DNA of 64,000 bases from Candidatus Enterococcus huntleyi (GTDB lineage: Bacteria; Bacillota; Bacilli; Lactobacillales; Enterococcaceae): assembly GCF_009933175.1 (NCBI RefSeq), contig NZ_MAEJ01000032.1, positions 183,526 to 247,525 of the forward strand, given 5' to 3'. A model generated the notes under the pieces. The model saw only the letters and a list, made by a program, of their open reading frames with translations, ran no database searches and was not told the origin of the DNA. A program made the translations under genes and the position numbers. Shown in pieces: positions 50,601-62,545 of the stretch (position 1 is its first letter; each line of letters starts with the position of its first letter).

Positions 50601-51154
50601 TTGATATGTATTCACAAATGTTGTCTGAAGCTGTAGCACGTAAGCAAGGCAAGAATACACAGATTGAGAAAACATCCGTAGAAATCGATATGGGTGTTGA
50701 TGCGTATCTACCTGCTACTTATATTGAAGATGAGCGGCAGAAGATAGAAATTTACAAACGAATTCGCGAATTAGAAAATCAAGAAATGCTGGAGGAATTG
50801 GAAGCTGATTTACTTGATCGATTCGGTGAATATCCTGAAGAAGTAGCTCACTTGTTGACGATTGGTCAAATGAAAATGGATGGCGATCGAGCTTTAGTAG
50901 AGTCCATTCGCATACATGGATTAGCAATCAAGGTTGTTTTAAGCAAAGTGGGAACAAAAACTTATTCAGTGGAACAATTATTTGAAGCACTGACTGCCAC
51001 GAAGATGAAAGCAGGCTTAGGTGTCGAAAAAGAAAAAATGACAATTACTTTGACTACCGGCAGAGGCATGACTGAGGCTGTGTGGTTACAAGAAACGGCG
51101 AGCTTTATTACCGCTTTACGACAACAAAAATATGTGGCGACTAAAGAAAAATAA
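47624..51154 (+). CDS. mfd: Transcription-repair coupling factor Mfd
   Basis: The 1176-residue ATPase removes stalled RNA polymerase and recruits the UvrAB system. It starts at TTG behind GAGGGGAG. The order is as in the family: UvrB-like N-terminal domains, the RNA polymerase interaction domain (SGDYVVHANHGIGKYIGM, about 500), the RecG-like motor (GDVGYGKTEVALRA, DEEQRFG, TATPIPRTL, QLRGRVGRS) and a C-terminal TRCF domain. Confidence 0.97.
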   Translation: MNIIQLFNRNPLIQQWMQELKEKAPRQLLTGLSGSAKTLTMVSGYKKLKKTTVVITPNLYYANQLVDDLQHVLPQEEIFLFPVDEVMSAEMAFSSPEARAERVATLAALATKKKGIYVLPAAALRKFLPPKKTWQSYQINWEIGGLIDSNTLAQQLVLMGYERQTMVGKPGEFSIRGSIVDVYPLTTDYPVRVELFDDEIDSMRYFEADSQRSLQTIEAIDILPTSELVFSTDNLHYGVGRLAEALEKRLAITTDPTEKEFLTDYFGQLSTDWQSGIPGDQANYYTDFLYEEKTSIFDYFEKNTLIFVDDYSRILETNREMEREEAEWQTLKIEEGRIFSEQNFGHDIAQILMKESYPTSYFSLFQKGMGNLRFQQVYNFQYRSMQQFFGQMPLLKTEMERWKKQGQTVVVYISTKERLKKIEEMFLDHDIKAVQSTADKLLTGKIQLVEGGLQSGFELPQDKLVAITENEVFQKTAKKRARRQSISNAERLKSYSELKSGDYVVHANHGIGKYIGMQTLEVDGVHQDYLTILYQNEDKLFIPVTQLNLIQKYVASEGKSPRVNKLGGSEWSKTKRKVTSKIEDIADDLIQLYAAREAETGYAFGPDDAYQKEFEDAFAYSETEDQLRSTAEIKRDMEKAKPMDRLLVGDVGYGKTEVALRAAFKAVKENKQVAFLVPTTILAQQHYETMLERFENFPVNIGLLSRFRTKAQQKETIEELRTGQIDIVVGTHRILSKDIEFGDLGLLIIDEEQRFGVKHKERLKQLRSEVDVLTLTATPIPRTLHMSMLGVRDLSVIETPPENRYPIQTYVMEHNPGAVREAIEREMGRGGQIFYLYNRVDTIDQKVTELQALVPDARITFAHGQMTEVQLENTLFDFIEGQYDVLVTTTIIETGVDIPNANTLFVENADYMGLSTLYQLRGRVGRSNRVAYAYFMYEQQKILNEVSEKRLQAIKDFTELGSGFKIAMRDLSIRGAGNLLGAQQHGFIDAVGFDMYSQMLSEAVARKQGKNTQIEKTSVEIDMGVDAYLPATYIEDERQKIEIYKRIRELENQEMLEELEADLLDRFGEYPEEVAHLLTIGQMKMDGDRALVESIRIHGLAIKVVLSKVGTKTYSVEQLFEALTATKMKAGLGVEKEKMTITLTTGRGMTEAVWLQETASFITALRQQKYVATKEK

Positions 51155-51424
51155 AATGCCTATGAGAACGCCCAACGAATAGTTGGAATAATGGTTCTTA
51201 CTACTTATCTCGTAGGAATACGCCATTTAAGCGAATGCTATTTCAAAAAATACTTAAAAATGTTGAGCAGAGTATTGGCCCAAGGATGCAAACTTTGTGA
51301 AAGAAATAGGTCTGTGAAGATGAAGTGTGTCGTCTTCGGAGGAGCATAATAGAAGGCACAGATAGGAAGTCACGTATAAGAAGTCAGGGATAACGCGTTA
51401 GACATGAAGCGAGGAGGGATCGCG
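51155..51424. other. Leader region between mfd and the flippase gene
   Basis: It has no coding content. One stem-loop is visible at about 51168-51197: CCAAC/GTTGG inside GAGAAC/GTTCTT. There is no T tract, so it is not an obvious terminator. No clear promoter was found. Confidence 0.4.
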
Positions 51425-53023
51425 ATGGCGCAAAAGGAAATGCGAAAAATGATGCAAGGAGCCGTTGTGCTAACGATTGCTTCTTTTATAGCGAAGTTGT
51501 TGAGCGCGATTTATCGCGTGCCCTTCCAAAATGCGGTGGGCGATGAAGGCTTTTATGTCTATCAACAAGTCTACCCAATCTATGGGATTGCCATGACACT
51601 GGCACTCTCTGGATTGCCTCAATTTATTTCAAAATATATTGTTGAAAAAGAGACGCCACGAGAGCAAAAAGAGGCGTTGAAGCAGTTGTATCCGTTAGTC
51701 TTTTGGTGTGCAATCAGCCTTTGGGCCTTGTGTTTCTTTGGCAGTGGTCTATTAGCGAAAATAATGGGCGATGCCGCGCTGGCTCCTTTAATTCAAGTGG
51801 TCTCCTTTACCTTTCTCTTAGTGCCAGGACTCTCATTTTATCGTGGGAATTTCCAGGGTCATCTGTTAATGGTGCCAACTGCGGCTTCACAGGTGTTAGA
51901 GCAGTTGATTCGCGTGGGCATTATTCTGTCAGCTGCCACCGCTTATCTGCAATTAGGCTTGACGGTGTATCAAACAGGGATGATTGCTATGAGTGGAGCA
52001 TTCTTTGGTGGGGTCTGTGGGTTCTTATTACTGACCTACTATGAGAAAAAAATTCACGGTGGTGCACTGAGACTTCGTTCTTTCCCTGTTAAACAACGAC
52101 CAAAAAAGGAATTAATTCGGCGCTTTTTGATTGAAGGAGGACTTCTTTCTATCTACAGTGGCTACCTAATTTTTTTCCAGTTAGCTGACTCGTTTTTAAT
52201 TACAAATGGGTTAGAATTACATGGTTTGACGGAACAAGCTGCTCGGGTGGCTAAAGGTGTGTACGATCGGGGACAGCCATTGGTTCAGCTTGGACTGGTG
52301 GTGGCAACGGCCTTGAGCGCGACTTTCTTGCCGGCCTTAACTAGATCGTTAGTTCAAACAAAAAAGAAGCAATTTCAGCAATCGGCACGGATTTATTTGC
52401 GCTTAACGGTAAGCTTGGCGATGGCAGCTTCTGTGGGACTGGCACTTTTATTACCGTATTTCAATTACGCCTTATTCAAAGATACTTCGGGTACGAAAGC
52501 TCTGACGGTATTTGTCTTTGCGATTGGGTTGATGGCAACTATTCAAGCTTATCAAAGCATTGCGCAAAGTCAGAATTGGTTTCGAATGCCCTTGAAGGCA
52601 GCTGGTTGGGGGCTACTTGTGAAGGCGCTAAGTACAATTATTTTAACGACTATAGTGGGTACGCTGGGCGCCAGTCTAGCTACCTTATGTGGCTTGGCTA
52701 TGACGTTGGCTTATTTAGTTCAGCATTCAGAAAAAGAATTGAATGGTTTTTGGAAAGAACGTCGATTTGGCCGAACATTTCTACTTTGTCTCATTGCTAT
52801 GGCAGTAAGTTTATTGTTATATAATGGAGCCGTAATTGGCCTTTTGGGACCGCTCCATCATCGGATGACAGCACTGTTTATTAGTATAATCGGTGTAATA
52901 ATCGGTGCCAGTTGTTTCATTTTTGTCGCAATTCGGTTAAAATTATTTACAGTACGGGAATGGTTAATGATCCCGTTTGGCAAGAAACTATTAAAAATTA
53001 AATTAAATAAAAAAGAGGGTTAA
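51425..53023 (+). CDS. MOP-superfamily polysaccharide/lipid flippase (YabM/SpoVB-like)
   Basis: I use the ATG at 51425 behind GAGGAGGG (532 residues, MAQKEMRKMMQGA). The protein has about 14 hydrophobic spans and the family start (GAVVLTIASFIAKLLSAIYRVPFQNAVGDEGFYVYQQVYPIY). Proteins at this locus between mfd and rqcP in Firmicutes are SpoVB/YabM-like exporters of the MurJ superfamily. The substrate may be lipid II or another wall precursor. Confidence 0.9.
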   Translation: MAQKEMRKMMQGAVVLTIASFIAKLLSAIYRVPFQNAVGDEGFYVYQQVYPIYGIAMTLALSGLPQFISKYIVEKETPREQKEALKQLYPLVFWCAISLWALCFFGSGLLAKIMGDAALAPLIQVVSFTFLLVPGLSFYRGNFQGHLLMVPTAASQVLEQLIRVGIILSAATAYLQLGLTVYQTGMIAMSGAFFGGVCGFLLLTYYEKKIHGGALRLRSFPVKQRPKKELIRRFLIEGGLLSIYSGYLIFFQLADSFLITNGLELHGLTEQAARVAKGVYDRGQPLVQLGLVVATALSATFLPALTRSLVQTKKKQFQQSARIYLRLTVSLAMAASVGLALLLPYFNYALFKDTSGTKALTVFVFAIGLMATIQAYQSIAQSQNWFRMPLKAAGWGLLVKALSTIILTTIVGTLGASLATLCGLAMTLAYLVQHSEKELNGFWKERRFGRTFLLCLIAMAVSLLLYNGAVIGLLGPLHHRMTALFISIIGVIIGASCFIFVAIRLKLFTVREWLMIPFGKKLLKIKLNKKEG

Positions 53024-53026
53024 CAG

Positions 53027-53296
53027 ATGAGATTAGATAAATTTTTGAAAATATCACGAATTATTAAACGTCGGTCAGTAGCCAAAGAAGTTGCTGATAA
53101 AGGGCGTATTCAAGTGAATGGCAAACTGGCTAAATCCTCCAGCGATGTTAAAGTTGGGGATGTATTGAAGGTGCAATTTGGGAATAAGCTGTTAGAAGTT
53201 AAGGTCACAGAATTGCATGAATCAACGAAAAAAGAAGATGCTCAAAAAATGTATGAAATAGTAGCAGAAACACGAACAGATTCAGCTGAGAATTAG
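53027..53296 (+). CDS. rqcP: S4-domain ribosome quality control protein RqcP
   Basis: The 89-residue protein is an S4 RNA-binding domain ([32 protein letters not shown]). RqcP (YabO) works with RqcH to add Ala tails to stalled chains on the 50S subunit. It starts 4 bp after the flippase gene and is followed by divIC, the standard order. Confidence 0.93.
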   Translation: MRLDKFLKISRIIKRRSVAKEVADKGRIQVNGKLAKSSSDVKVGDVLKVQFGNKLLEVKVTELHESTKKEDAQKMYEIVAETRTDSAEN

Positions 53297-53364
53297 ATTA
53301 GACAACAGCTAAAGATGTTGGTATAATGAGAAAGACCATGAAAAAGAGACTGAGGTGAGTGTGA

Positions 53365-53799
53365 GTGAGTCAGGATCAAAAGAATAAAATTTCAACAATT
53401 GATACGGCGTATGCCAAAGAACAATATAGTGAATTTCAAAAGCAGCAAAAACAGCTTGTCTTTAGAAGAAGACGCTTAGCCGTTGTTTTTATGGTAGCCA
53501 TTGGGGTCTTTGTGATTATTGGCGTTCAATTGTTCAGTGACTATCAGCGCCTACAGTCATTGGGAGAGATAAAAAAAGAAACAGTTGCCGAATCGGCACA
53601 AGTCGACAAACAGCTGAGCACGCTAAAACAAGACGTGAACTTGCTGAAGGATGACGAATACGTGGCGAAAGTAGCCCGTAGTCGATTTTTCTATTCCAAA
53701 GAAGGCGAGCAGGTCTACCCAGTTCTTGGGACGGATACCAGCGATGCAGCTGATCAAGCAATAAAAAATACGACAGAATCAAGTGCTACTGATAAGTAG
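53365..53799 (+). CDS. divIC: Septum formation initiator DivIC
   Basis: The 144-residue protein starts at GTG. A cytoplasmic N-terminus is followed by one membrane span (about residues 36-55), a short coiled coil and the DivIC/FtsB motif DDEYVAKVARSRFFYSKEGE. With FtsL and DivIB it forms the divisome subcomplex that activates septal synthesis. Confidence 0.93.
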   Translation: MSQDQKNKISTIDTAYAKEQYSEFQKQQKQLVFRRRRLAVVFMVAIGVFVIIGVQLFSDYQRLQSLGEIKKETVAESAQVDKQLSTLKQDVNLLKDDEYVAKVARSRFFYSKEGEQVYPVLGTDTSDAADQAIKNTTESSATDK

Positions 53800-53849
53800 C
53801 GTAATTGAAATATAAAAAAGGGTTATAAATTAGGAGGAACAATTTTTTT

Positions 53850-54326
53850 ATGTCAATCGAAGTAGGAGCGAAACTACAAGGAAAAGTGTCAGGGATTACT
53901 AATTTTGGTGCATTTATTGATCTAGGTGAAGGGAAGACTGGCTTAGTTCACATTAGCGAAGTGTCCAATGGATTTATTAAAGATATACATGATGTCTTAA
54001 CTGTCGGTGATGAAGTAACCGTTAAAGTAACTACTATCGGTGATGATGGGAAAATCGGTTTGTCAATCCGTAAAGCACAAGACCAACCGCAAGAAGAAAA
54101 ACGCGAATTCCAACGTCGTGAGCCACGTGAGCCACGCGAAAATTACAATAGTCGTCCTGCTCAGAAAAAACCGTTCTCTCGTAATCAGCCGATGAACAAT
54201 AATAATAATAAACAAGATTTTGATTCATTGATGAGTTCATTTTTGAAAGATAGTGATGATCGACTTTCTTCATTGAAACGGAATACTGAAGGAAAACGCG
54301 GAGGCCGTGGCGGTCGTCGTAACTAA
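53850..54326 (+). CDS. yabR: S1-domain RNA-binding protein (YabR-like)
   Basis: The 158-residue protein has one S1 domain (residues 4-73, GAKLQGKVSGITNFGAFIDL). A low-complexity basic tail with Arg/Glu, Asn runs and a Gly/Arg end (GKRGGRGGRR) follows and probably binds RNA. The tail also contains FDSLMSSFLKDSDDRLSSLK, typical of the family. It lies in the divIC unit. The AGGAGG site is about 12 bp from the ATG, slightly far. Confidence 0.9.
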   Translation: MSIEVGAKLQGKVSGITNFGAFIDLGEGKTGLVHISEVSNGFIKDIHDVLTVGDEVTVKVTTIGDDGKIGLSIRKAQDQPQEEKREFQRREPREPRENYNSRPAQKKPFSRNQPMNNNNNKQDFDSLMSSFLKDSDDRLSSLKRNTEGKRGGRGGRRN

Positions 54327-54366
54327 TCTATAAAGTGGATAACAGATAAGTGAGTAGTAAAAAATG

Positions 54367-54413
54367 AACTGAGGCACTAATCAACTTTGATTGACTGCCT
54401 CAGTTTTTTTCTT
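54367..54413 (+). terminator. Terminator after yabR
   Basis: AACTGAGGCA pairs with TGCCTCAGTT, with an inner ATCAA/TTGAT pairing, then seven Ts. Confidence 0.92.
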
Positions 54414-54441
54414 TCGAATGAATAAGGAGTAACCCGTAAAC

Positions 54442-55836
54442 ATGGAAAATTTATTTTTTAATCACGGAAAAGACAAACTTTTATGGCAAACTAAAGACAA
54501 AATTCTGTTAGCCATTTCAGGTGGCGTTGACTCAATGGTCTTACTTCACTTGATGGAGGCGGTTTCTCTGAAAGAAGGATTATTTTTAGCTGTCGTGCAT
54601 GTGAATCATCAGTTACGAGAGGAATCGCTGGCAGAAGAAGCTTACTTAACTAATTATTGCCAAGAAAAACAACTACCTTTTTATAGTGTACGGTGGCAAA
54701 ATGCTCCAGCTACAGGGATGGAAGAGGCGGCTAGAACTTTTCGCTATCAATACTTTGGTCAAGTTATGCAACAAACGGGTTGCACGAAATTAATGACTGC
54801 TCATCACGGAGACGATCAGCTGGAGACGTTGATTATGAAGTTGGCTCGAGGCGGTTCTTTACACAGCCATATCGGCATAAAGGAGCGTCAGTGTTTTGCT
54901 AAGGGTGAATTGATTCGACCGCTGTTACCTTTTTCGAAAGAAGAAATCCGGATGTTTGCCGACAAACAATCGCTTGTTTACTTTGAGGATGCGACGAATG
55001 TTGAAACCCACCTTCAAAGAAATCGAATTCGCCAGCAAATAATTCCTCAGCTAAAAACTGAAAATGCGCGTCTATTACCCCATGCACAACAGTTTTCACA
55101 ACAGTTAGAATGGGCCGAGGAACTGATTTCTGAGCAGATGGAGAAGGAATATCAGGCACGGGTTGAGAAGAATGGCAAAGCGTGGATAATTGAAGAAAGT
55201 TGGCTCGCTCAGTTACCCGATAATAAAAAATATTACTTTCTAAGTCATTTTTTTAAGAAACGTTTAGTAGACCTAAAGGTTGGCGCTAAGGAAGAGCAGA
55301 TTCTCCAATTAATAGAATTGTTAAATAAAGGGAAAGCCCAGTGGACGATTGCTTTTTCTAAAGGTTGGGAAATCAAAAAGAGGTATCAACAGATCTCATT
55401 TGAGAAAAAGAATCAGCTAGTGGAACCGGAAAACGTCGCAGAACAGTCTCATACACTGCACTATAATGAGGGGATTTATTTATCTGATCACGAATGGCTA
55501 GGGATTATAAATAGTGCTGAATTGGATCAGGTTCCTAGAGAAGTCCGTGAGTGGGAGACGTTTCAAACAAATTTTCCAGCCAATCTAGCAGATGCTTTTG
55601 TCGTCCGACATCGACAAGCGGGAGATCGTCTGAGATTAAATGAAAGACAGTCAAAAAAAATTTCCCGCTACTTTATCGATCATAAAGTACCGAATGAAAA
55701 AAGAGCTTCAGCTTGGGTACTGGCGGATTCCGAAAAAAATATCTATGGATTGTTGCCTTTTGCACTTTCTTATTTGAGTATTAGTGAAGAAACTGATAAA
55801 ATACTCTACGTACTTCTTTATAAATATCAGAGGTAG
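54442..55836 (+). CDS. tilS: tRNA(Ile) lysidine synthetase
   Basis: The 464-residue enzyme changes C34 of tRNA-Ile(CAU) to lysidine so that it reads AUA. The PP-loop SGGVDSM is at residues 30-36. [27 protein letters not shown] and [10 protein letters not shown] follow. A C-terminal TilS domain ends in [12 protein letters not shown]... KVPNEKR. It is followed by hpt, the usual tilS-hpt-ftsH order. Confidence 0.96.
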   Translation: MENLFFNHGKDKLLWQTKDKILLAISGGVDSMVLLHLMEAVSLKEGLFLAVVHVNHQLREESLAEEAYLTNYCQEKQLPFYSVRWQNAPATGMEEAARTFRYQYFGQVMQQTGCTKLMTAHHGDDQLETLIMKLARGGSLHSHIGIKERQCFAKGELIRPLLPFSKEEIRMFADKQSLVYFEDATNVETHLQRNRIRQQIIPQLKTENARLLPHAQQFSQQLEWAEELISEQMEKEYQARVEKNGKAWIIEESWLAQLPDNKKYYFLSHFFKKRLVDLKVGAKEEQILQLIELLNKGKAQWTIAFSKGWEIKKRYQQISFEKKNQLVEPENVAEQSHTLHYNEGIYLSDHEWLGIINSAELDQVPREVREWETFQTNFPANLADAFVVRHRQAGDRLRLNERQSKKISRYFIDHKVPNEKRASAWVLADSEKNIYGLLPFALSYLSISEETDKILYVLLYKYQR

Positions 55837-55855
55837 TAGGTGGAAGGAGAACCAA

Positions 55856-56401
55856 ATGTTAGAGAAAGATATCGAACGAATACTAATAACAAGAGAACAA
55901 ATTCAAGCGCGTTGCGCAGAACTAGGTAAAGAGTTATCTGAACTTTATAAAGACAAGAACCCTTTAGTAGTAGGTGTTTTAAAGGGGGCTGTTCCGTTTA
56001 TGTCGGACGTTGTTCGCGAGATTGATACATATGTAGAATTGGATTTTATGGATGTATCTAGTTACGGCAATGCAACCGTTTCTTCTGGTGAAGTCAAGAT
56101 TGTGAAGGATTTGGATACCAATGTTGAAGGCCGTGATTTGCTGATAGTCGAAGATATAATCGACAGTGGTCGCACGTTGGCTTACTTGGTAGATCTTTTC
56201 AAATATCGTAAAGCGAATTCTGTTAAGATTGTCACTTTGCTAGATAAAAAAGAAGGTCGCGTGGTAGATATTGAAGCGGATTATATCGGTTTTGATGTAC
56301 CCAATGAATTTGTGGTCGGTTATGGATTAGATTACGCCGAAGCCTATCGTAATTTGCCCTATGTCGGCGTATTAAAAGCGAGTGTTTATCAATCAAATTA
56401 G
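55856..56401 (+). CDS. hpt: Hypoxanthine phosphoribosyltransferase
   Basis: The 181-residue purine-salvage enzyme makes IMP or GMP from hypoxanthine or guanine and PRPP. The PRPP motif is [11 protein letters not shown], the start-side loop is [13 protein letters not shown], and [10 protein letters not shown] is near the end. I use the ATG 6-7 bp after AAGGAG, not an upstream in-frame start inside tilS. In related bacteria Hpt may bind TilS; that is not testable here. Confidence 0.96.
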   Translation: MLEKDIERILITREQIQARCAELGKELSELYKDKNPLVVGVLKGAVPFMSDVVREIDTYVELDFMDVSSYGNATVSSGEVKIVKDLDTNVEGRDLLIVEDIIDSGRTLAYLVDLFKYRKANSVKIVTLLDKKEGRVVDIEADYIGFDVPNEFVVGYGLDYAEAYRNLPYVGVLKASVYQSN

Positions 56402-56492
56402 TGACGTAATTGATTTCAGTTATGTTACAATGTAATGGTCAGGATTGATAAAAAATTAAAACGAATAAATAGAGCACCTAAGGAGGGCAAGC

Positions 56493-58670
56493 ATGAATAA
56501 AAAGAATAATGGCATGATGAAAAATGTCTTATACTATGCTCTGGTTATCCTAGCGATGGTGATGGTTGTTTACTTTATTTTTGGAAACAATAATCAACAG
56601 ACGCCGGATATTGAGTATTCGAAATTTACCGAGCAATTAGAAGACGGTAAAATCAAAAGTTTCTCTGTACAACCAGCGAATGGCGTATACAAAATTACTG
56701 GTGAATACAAGGAAGAACAAAAGGTCAACAATAGTGGCGGTTTGCCAATTCTAGGTTCGACCAACGTGCCAGCAACAAGTTTTACAACGATGGTTTTACC
56801 AAACGACTCATCTTTAAGCCAAGTTACAGAATTGGCTGAAAAAAATGGTGTCGAAACAAAGATTAAAGAAGAATCTAGTAGCGGTATCTGGGTATCACTA
56901 CTCCTAAGCTTCCTACCAATTGTCGTTATGCTATTTTTCTTATACATGATGATAGGTCAACAAGGTGGCGGCGGTGGCGGTGGCGGCCGTGTCATGAACT
57001 TTGGTAAATCAAAAGCTAAAGAAGCAGACAAAAAAGCCAACCGTATCCGTTTCTCTGATGTAGCAGGTGCTGAAGAAGAGAAACAAGAATTAGTCGAAGT
57101 GGTAGAATTCTTAAAAGACCCACGTCGATTTGCTGAGTTGGGTGCACGTATTCCAGCAGGTGTTCTTTTAGAGGGCCCTCCAGGAACTGGTAAAACTTTG
57201 CTAGCCAAAGCGGTTGCTGGTGAAGCGGGTGTGCCGTTCTACTCGATCTCAGGTTCTGATTTCGTTGAAATGTTCGTTGGGGTCGGTGCGAGCCGTGTCC
57301 GTGACTTATTTGAAAATGCGAAGAAGAATGCGCCTGCGATTATCTTTATTGATGAAATCGATGCAGTCGGTCGTCAACGTGGCGCTGGTATGGGTGGCGG
57401 TCATGATGAACGTGAACAAACCCTAAACCAATTGCTTGTTGAGATGGATGGATTTGATGGAAATGAAGGCGTGATTGTGATTGCTGCAACCAACCGTTCA
57501 GATGTCTTAGATCCAGCGTTATTACGTCCAGGTCGTTTTGACCGTCAAATTTTAGTCGGTCGTCCGGATGTTAAAGGACGTGAAGCAATTCTTAAAGTAC
57601 ATGCTAGAAACAAACCTTTAGCAGACGATGTTGATTTAAAAGTAGTGGCCCAACAAACACCAGGATTTGCCGGTGCAGATTTGGAAAACGTCTTGAATGA
57701 AGCAGCTTTAGTAGCCGCTCGTCGTAACAAGAAGAAAATTGATGCTTCTGATATTGATGAAGCAGAAGATCGTGTAATTGCTGGTCCTGCGAAGAGAGAT
57801 CGTGTGATTAGTAAACGTGAACGTGAGATGGTTGCATACCATGAAGCGGGACATACGATTGTTGGTTTAGTCCTAAGTCGTGCACGTGTCGTACACAAGG
57901 TAACGATTATTCCTCGTGGCCGCGCTGGCGGGTACATGATTGCTTTACCAAAAGAAGATCAATTCTTAATGACTAAAGAAGATATGTTTGAGCAAATCGT
58001 TGGTTTGCTTGGTGGTCGGACAGCCGAAGAAATTGTTTTTGATGTTCAATCAACTGGCGCGTCTAATGACTTTGAACAAGCAACTGGCTTAGCTCGTAGT
58101 ATGGTCACTGAATACGGAATGAGTGATAAATTAGGACCTGTTCAATATGAAGGAAATCATCAAGTCTTTGTAGGCCGTGATTATGGTCAAACAAAAGCTT
58201 ATTCTGAACAAGTTGCTTTCGAGATTGACCAAGAAGTTCGTAGCATTTTAATGGAAGCTCACAAAAAAGCGCATGAAATTATTGAAGCGCACCGTGCGCA
58301 ACACAAATTAATTGCTGAAAAACTACTTGAATTCGAAACACTAGATGCTAAAGCAATTAAATCATTGTTTGAAGAAGGCGTAATGCCAGAAGGAACTGAA
58401 GCTGCTGAATTCCCTAGCGAAAAAGCGCAAACGTTTGAAGAAGCGAAACGTGCTTTAGAAGAAAAGGATGCTGAAAAGCAAGCAGAAGAAAAACAAGATT
58501 CTGAAGAAATCAAACAAGAAGTAAAAGAGGAAGCAGAAGAAGTGAAAGAGGAAACTCAAGAAGCTTCTGATTCTGATAAAGAAGCTGCTGAACCAAAAAC
58601 TGATTCTGATAAAGATGAAAAATCTAAGTCTGAATATGAAGAAAACAAGTTTGATGATCGTTACAAATAA
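56493..58670 (+). CDS. ftsH: ATP-dependent zinc metalloprotease FtsH
   Basis: The 725-residue membrane protease has two membrane spans (about residues 10-29 and 130-153), with an extracytoplasmic domain between. A Gly-rich linker, AAA+ domain ([45 protein letters not shown]) and M41 protease domain with His450-Glu-x2-His454 follow. It degrades membrane and regulatory proteins. The last 85 or so residues are a Glu/Lys/Asp-rich tail of low complexity, as in other lactic acid bacteria. AAGGAGG precedes the ATG. Confidence 0.97.
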   Translation: MNKKNNGMMKNVLYYALVILAMVMVVYFIFGNNNQQTPDIEYSKFTEQLEDGKIKSFSVQPANGVYKITGEYKEEQKVNNSGGLPILGSTNVPATSFTTMVLPNDSSLSQVTELAEKNGVETKIKEESSSGIWVSLLLSFLPIVVMLFFLYMMIGQQGGGGGGGGRVMNFGKSKAKEADKKANRIRFSDVAGAEEEKQELVEVVEFLKDPRRFAELGARIPAGVLLEGPPGTGKTLLAKAVAGEAGVPFYSISGSDFVEMFVGVGASRVRDLFENAKKNAPAIIFIDEIDAVGRQRGAGMGGGHDEREQTLNQLLVEMDGFDGNEGVIVIAATNRSDVLDPALLRPGRFDRQILVGRPDVKGREAILKVHARNKPLADDVDLKVVAQQTPGFAGADLENVLNEAALVAARRNKKKIDASDIDEAEDRVIAGPAKRDRVISKREREMVAYHEAGHTIVGLVLSRARVVHKVTIIPRGRAGGYMIALPKEDQFLMTKEDMFEQIVGLLGGRTAEEIVFDVQSTGASNDFEQATGLARSMVTEYGMSDKLGPVQYEGNHQVFVGRDYGQTKAYSEQVAFEIDQEVRSILMEAHKKAHEIIEAHRAQHKLIAEKLLEFETLDAKAIKSLFEEGVMPEGTEAAEFPSEKAQTFEEAKRALEEKDAEKQAEEKQDSEEIKQEVKEEAEEVKEETQEASDSDKEAAEPKTDSDKDEKSKSEYEENKFDDRYK

Positions 58671-58680
58671 ATGAGTGTAA

Positions 58681-58728
58681 GAGAGTTGATGAACTTCCCG
58701 AATGGAGGAGTTCATCAGCTCTCTTTTT
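58681..58728 (+). terminator. Terminator after ftsH
   Basis: A 15-bp stem (58681-58695 with 58709-58723, one G-T pair) runs into five Ts. Confidence 0.9.
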
Positions 58729-58779
58729 GGGCAAAAATAAATATTTTTCAGATGAAATGAAAAAATTGAACGCCATAAG

Positions 58780-58808
58780 TTGAAAAATTGGTCAGATACT
58801 AGTATTAT
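58780..58808 (+). promoter_or_regulatory. Promoter of hslO-dusB
   Basis: TTGAAA (58780-58785) and TATTAT (58803-58808) are spaced by 17 bp, 36 bp before the hslO ATG. Confidence 0.65.
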
Positions 58809-58843
58809 TCACTAATGAGTCTTAAGGAAAAGGGGTACATAAC

Positions 58844-59728
58844 ATGAGCGATTATTTAGTGAAAGCTTTAGGATATAACGGCTACGTGCGAGCTTATGCC
58901 GTCCGAGCAACAGAAACAGTTGGCGAGGCGCAAAAACGTCACGACACATGGAACACGGCTTCGGCTGCTTTAGGTAGAACAATGATTGGTGCATTATTAT
59001 TAGGTGCAACCTTAAAAGGTGAAGATAAATTAACCGTCAAAATTCAAGGTGACGGACCGGCTGGCGCGATTATTGTCGACAGTAACGGTAGTGGCGAGGT
59101 CAAAGGCTATATCAAAAATCCGCATATTAGCTTACCTTCAAATGGAAAAGGCAAGATTGATGTGCGTGGGGCAGTAGGAACCAATGGCTTATTCACAGTC
59201 ATTAAAGATTTAGGGTTGAAAGAACCATTTTCTGGTCAGACGCCACTGGTTTCTGGTGAGATTGGTGAAGATTTCACTTATTATTTAGCTGTTTCAGAAC
59301 AAGTCCCTTCAGCGGTTGGCTTGAGTGTCTTAGTGGATACGGATGATTCGATTAAAACAGCAGGTGGTTTCATGCTTCAAATTATGCCTGGTGCCGATGA
59401 AGAAACAATTACCGAGATTGAAAAACGTTTGGCTGAAACGCCACTGATTTCAACTTTATTAGATGAAGGCCAAACGCCAGAAGAAATCTTGGCTGGTTTA
59501 TTAGGCGATGCAGACTTAAATATTCTCGAAAAATCACCGGTTCAATTTTCATGTGACTGTTCAAAAGATAAGTTTGGGGCGGCGATTATCGCGCTAGGTA
59601 CGACTGAAATTCAAGCGATGATTGATGAAGATCACGGAGCAGAAGCTGTTTGTTCGTTCTGTGGCAACAAATATCTATATACGGAAGAAGATTTAGCGGG
59701 TCTTAAGAAAGAAGCAGGTGGCAACTAG
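58844..59728 (+). CDS. hslO: Redox-regulated chaperone Hsp33
   Basis: The 294-residue holdase is switched on by oxidation. The zinc-binding cysteines are present as CDCSKDK and CSFCGNKY near the C-terminus. The N-terminus ([22 protein letters not shown]) and [11 protein letters not shown] are family-like. It ends one base from... the dusB ATG follows the stop codon directly, so the two are co-translated. Confidence 0.95.
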   Translation: MSDYLVKALGYNGYVRAYAVRATETVGEAQKRHDTWNTASAALGRTMIGALLLGATLKGEDKLTVKIQGDGPAGAIIVDSNGSGEVKGYIKNPHISLPSNGKGKIDVRGAVGTNGLFTVIKDLGLKEPFSGQTPLVSGEIGEDFTYYLAVSEQVPSAVGLSVLVDTDDSIKTAGGFMLQIMPGADEETITEIEKRLAETPLISTLLDEGQTPEEILAGLLGDADLNILEKSPVQFSCDCSKDKFGAAIIALGTTEIQAMIDEDHGAEAVCSFCGNKYLYTEEDLAGLKKEAGGN

Positions 59729-60751
59729 ATGAACACGGGAAATCATGCCTGGAAGATTGGCGATGTGGAAATTCCTAATCGTGTTGTGGTAGCTCCAATG
59801 GCAGGGATTACTAATGCCGCCTTCCGTGTGACCGTCAAAGAATTCGGTGCAGGACTAGTCGTCTGTGAGATGATTAGCGATCAGGGAATTCATTTCCGCA
59901 ATAAGAAGACGCTTGAGATGCTCTATATAGATGAGACCGAGCATCCACTGAGTTTGCAAATTTTCGGAGGCAATAAAGATACCTTGGTGGAAGCGGCGCA
60001 ATTTGTCGAAGAAAATACTGAAGCAGATATTATTGATATTAATATGGGGTGCCCAGTCAATAAGATTATTAAAGCCGAAGCTGGGGCCAAATGGCTCTTA
60101 GATCCAGATAAGGTTTATGAGATGGTCCATGCGGTTTCCTCAGCAGTTTCTAAACCAGTCACTGTTAAAATGCGGATTGGTTGGGATGAAGAGCATATTT
60201 TTGCTGTGGAAAATGCTTTGGCAGCTGAGTCAGCTGGTGCGTCAGCGATTGCGATGCACGGCAGAACACGTGTCCAAATGTATGAAGGTAAAGCAGACTG
60301 GGATGTTTTAAAAGAAGTTAAAAGCCATTTGACGATTCCATTTATGGGGAATGGCGATGTCCGCACACCAGAAGATGCCAAACGCATGTTAGAATATGTC
60401 GGTGCAGATGGTGTGATGATTGGTCGCGCAGCCTTGGGCAATCCGTGGATGATTCATCGGACCCAACAATACCTAGAAACAGGCGTCTTAATTGATGAGC
60501 CAAGTGCGCGTGAAAAGATGGAAACAGCGAAGCTACACTTGCATCGTTTAGTGGAACTAAAAGGTGAGCTAGTGGCAGCTAGAGAATTCCGTCAGCATGC
60601 AGCCTACTATTTAAAAGGAATTTCACGAGCAGCTAAAGTCAAAGTAGCGATTAATCAAGCAGAAGATGAGCAGACAATTATCGATTTGTTGGATGCCTTT
60701 GTCGAAAAGACCGAGACGCAGTCTGAAAAAGACCAAATGGCTGAAGCCTAA
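59729..60751 (+). CDS. dusB: tRNA-dihydrouridine synthase
   Basis: The 340-residue FMN enzyme reduces uridines in tRNA. Motifs: VVVAPMAGITNAAFR, DINMGCPVNKI with the catalytic Cys, VKMRIGWDE, AMHGRTR and GNGDVRTPEDA. The DusB type is supported by its place between hslO and lysS, the common Firmicutes layout. Confidence 0.94.
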   Translation: MNTGNHAWKIGDVEIPNRVVVAPMAGITNAAFRVTVKEFGAGLVVCEMISDQGIHFRNKKTLEMLYIDETEHPLSLQIFGGNKDTLVEAAQFVEENTEADIIDINMGCPVNKIIKAEAGAKWLLDPDKVYEMVHAVSSAVSKPVTVKMRIGWDEEHIFAVENALAAESAGASAIAMHGRTRVQMYEGKADWDVLKEVKSHLTIPFMGNGDVRTPEDAKRMLEYVGADGVMIGRAALGNPWMIHRTQQYLETGVLIDEPSAREKMETAKLHLHRLVELKGELVAAREFRQHAAYYLKGISRAAKVKVAINQAEDEQTIIDLLDAFVEKTETQSEKDQMAEA

Positions 60752-60807
60752 GAAAAATCGTCAGACGCTTGTGATTGGGTTTTATAAATAAGAAAAACGA
60801 AAGAAAT

Positions 60808-60831
60808 CCGCAAGTTCAGCTTGCTTTTTTT
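60808..60831 (+). terminator. Short terminator between dusB and lysS
   Basis: GCAAG (60810-60814) pairs with CTTGC (60820-60824), followed by seven Ts. The stem is short, so read-through into lysS is likely. Confidence 0.55.
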
Positions 60832-60855
60832 CGGCATCATTGGCATTATAAGTAA

Positions 60856-62382
<1,527 letters not shown>

Positions 62383-62395
62383 TAATCAAATCGAA

Positions 62396-62427
62396 GCAAG
62401 CTTTCTTAACGGAAGGCTTGTTTTTTT
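62396..62427 (+). terminator. Terminator after lysS
   Basis: CAAGC-TTTC pairs with GGAA-GGCTTG (62397-62405 with 62411-62420) and runs into seven Ts. Confidence 0.85.
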
Positions 62428-62526
62428 GTTCTTTGTCAAATAGTGTTGGTGAGGTTCAAATTGAATAGAGTACAGTCTCTCTAGTTAAGTAGCTTTGCTT
62501 AGCAGGAGATTTTTTGATGTTATAAG

Positions 62527-62545
62527 GAAGTATAAAAAATAAGCT
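62527..62545 (+). repeat. 19-bp direct repeat, first copy
   Basis: gaagtataaaaaataagct occurs here and again, without change, at 63470-63488. The flanks differ. The two copies bracket elements B and C. Confidence 0.7.
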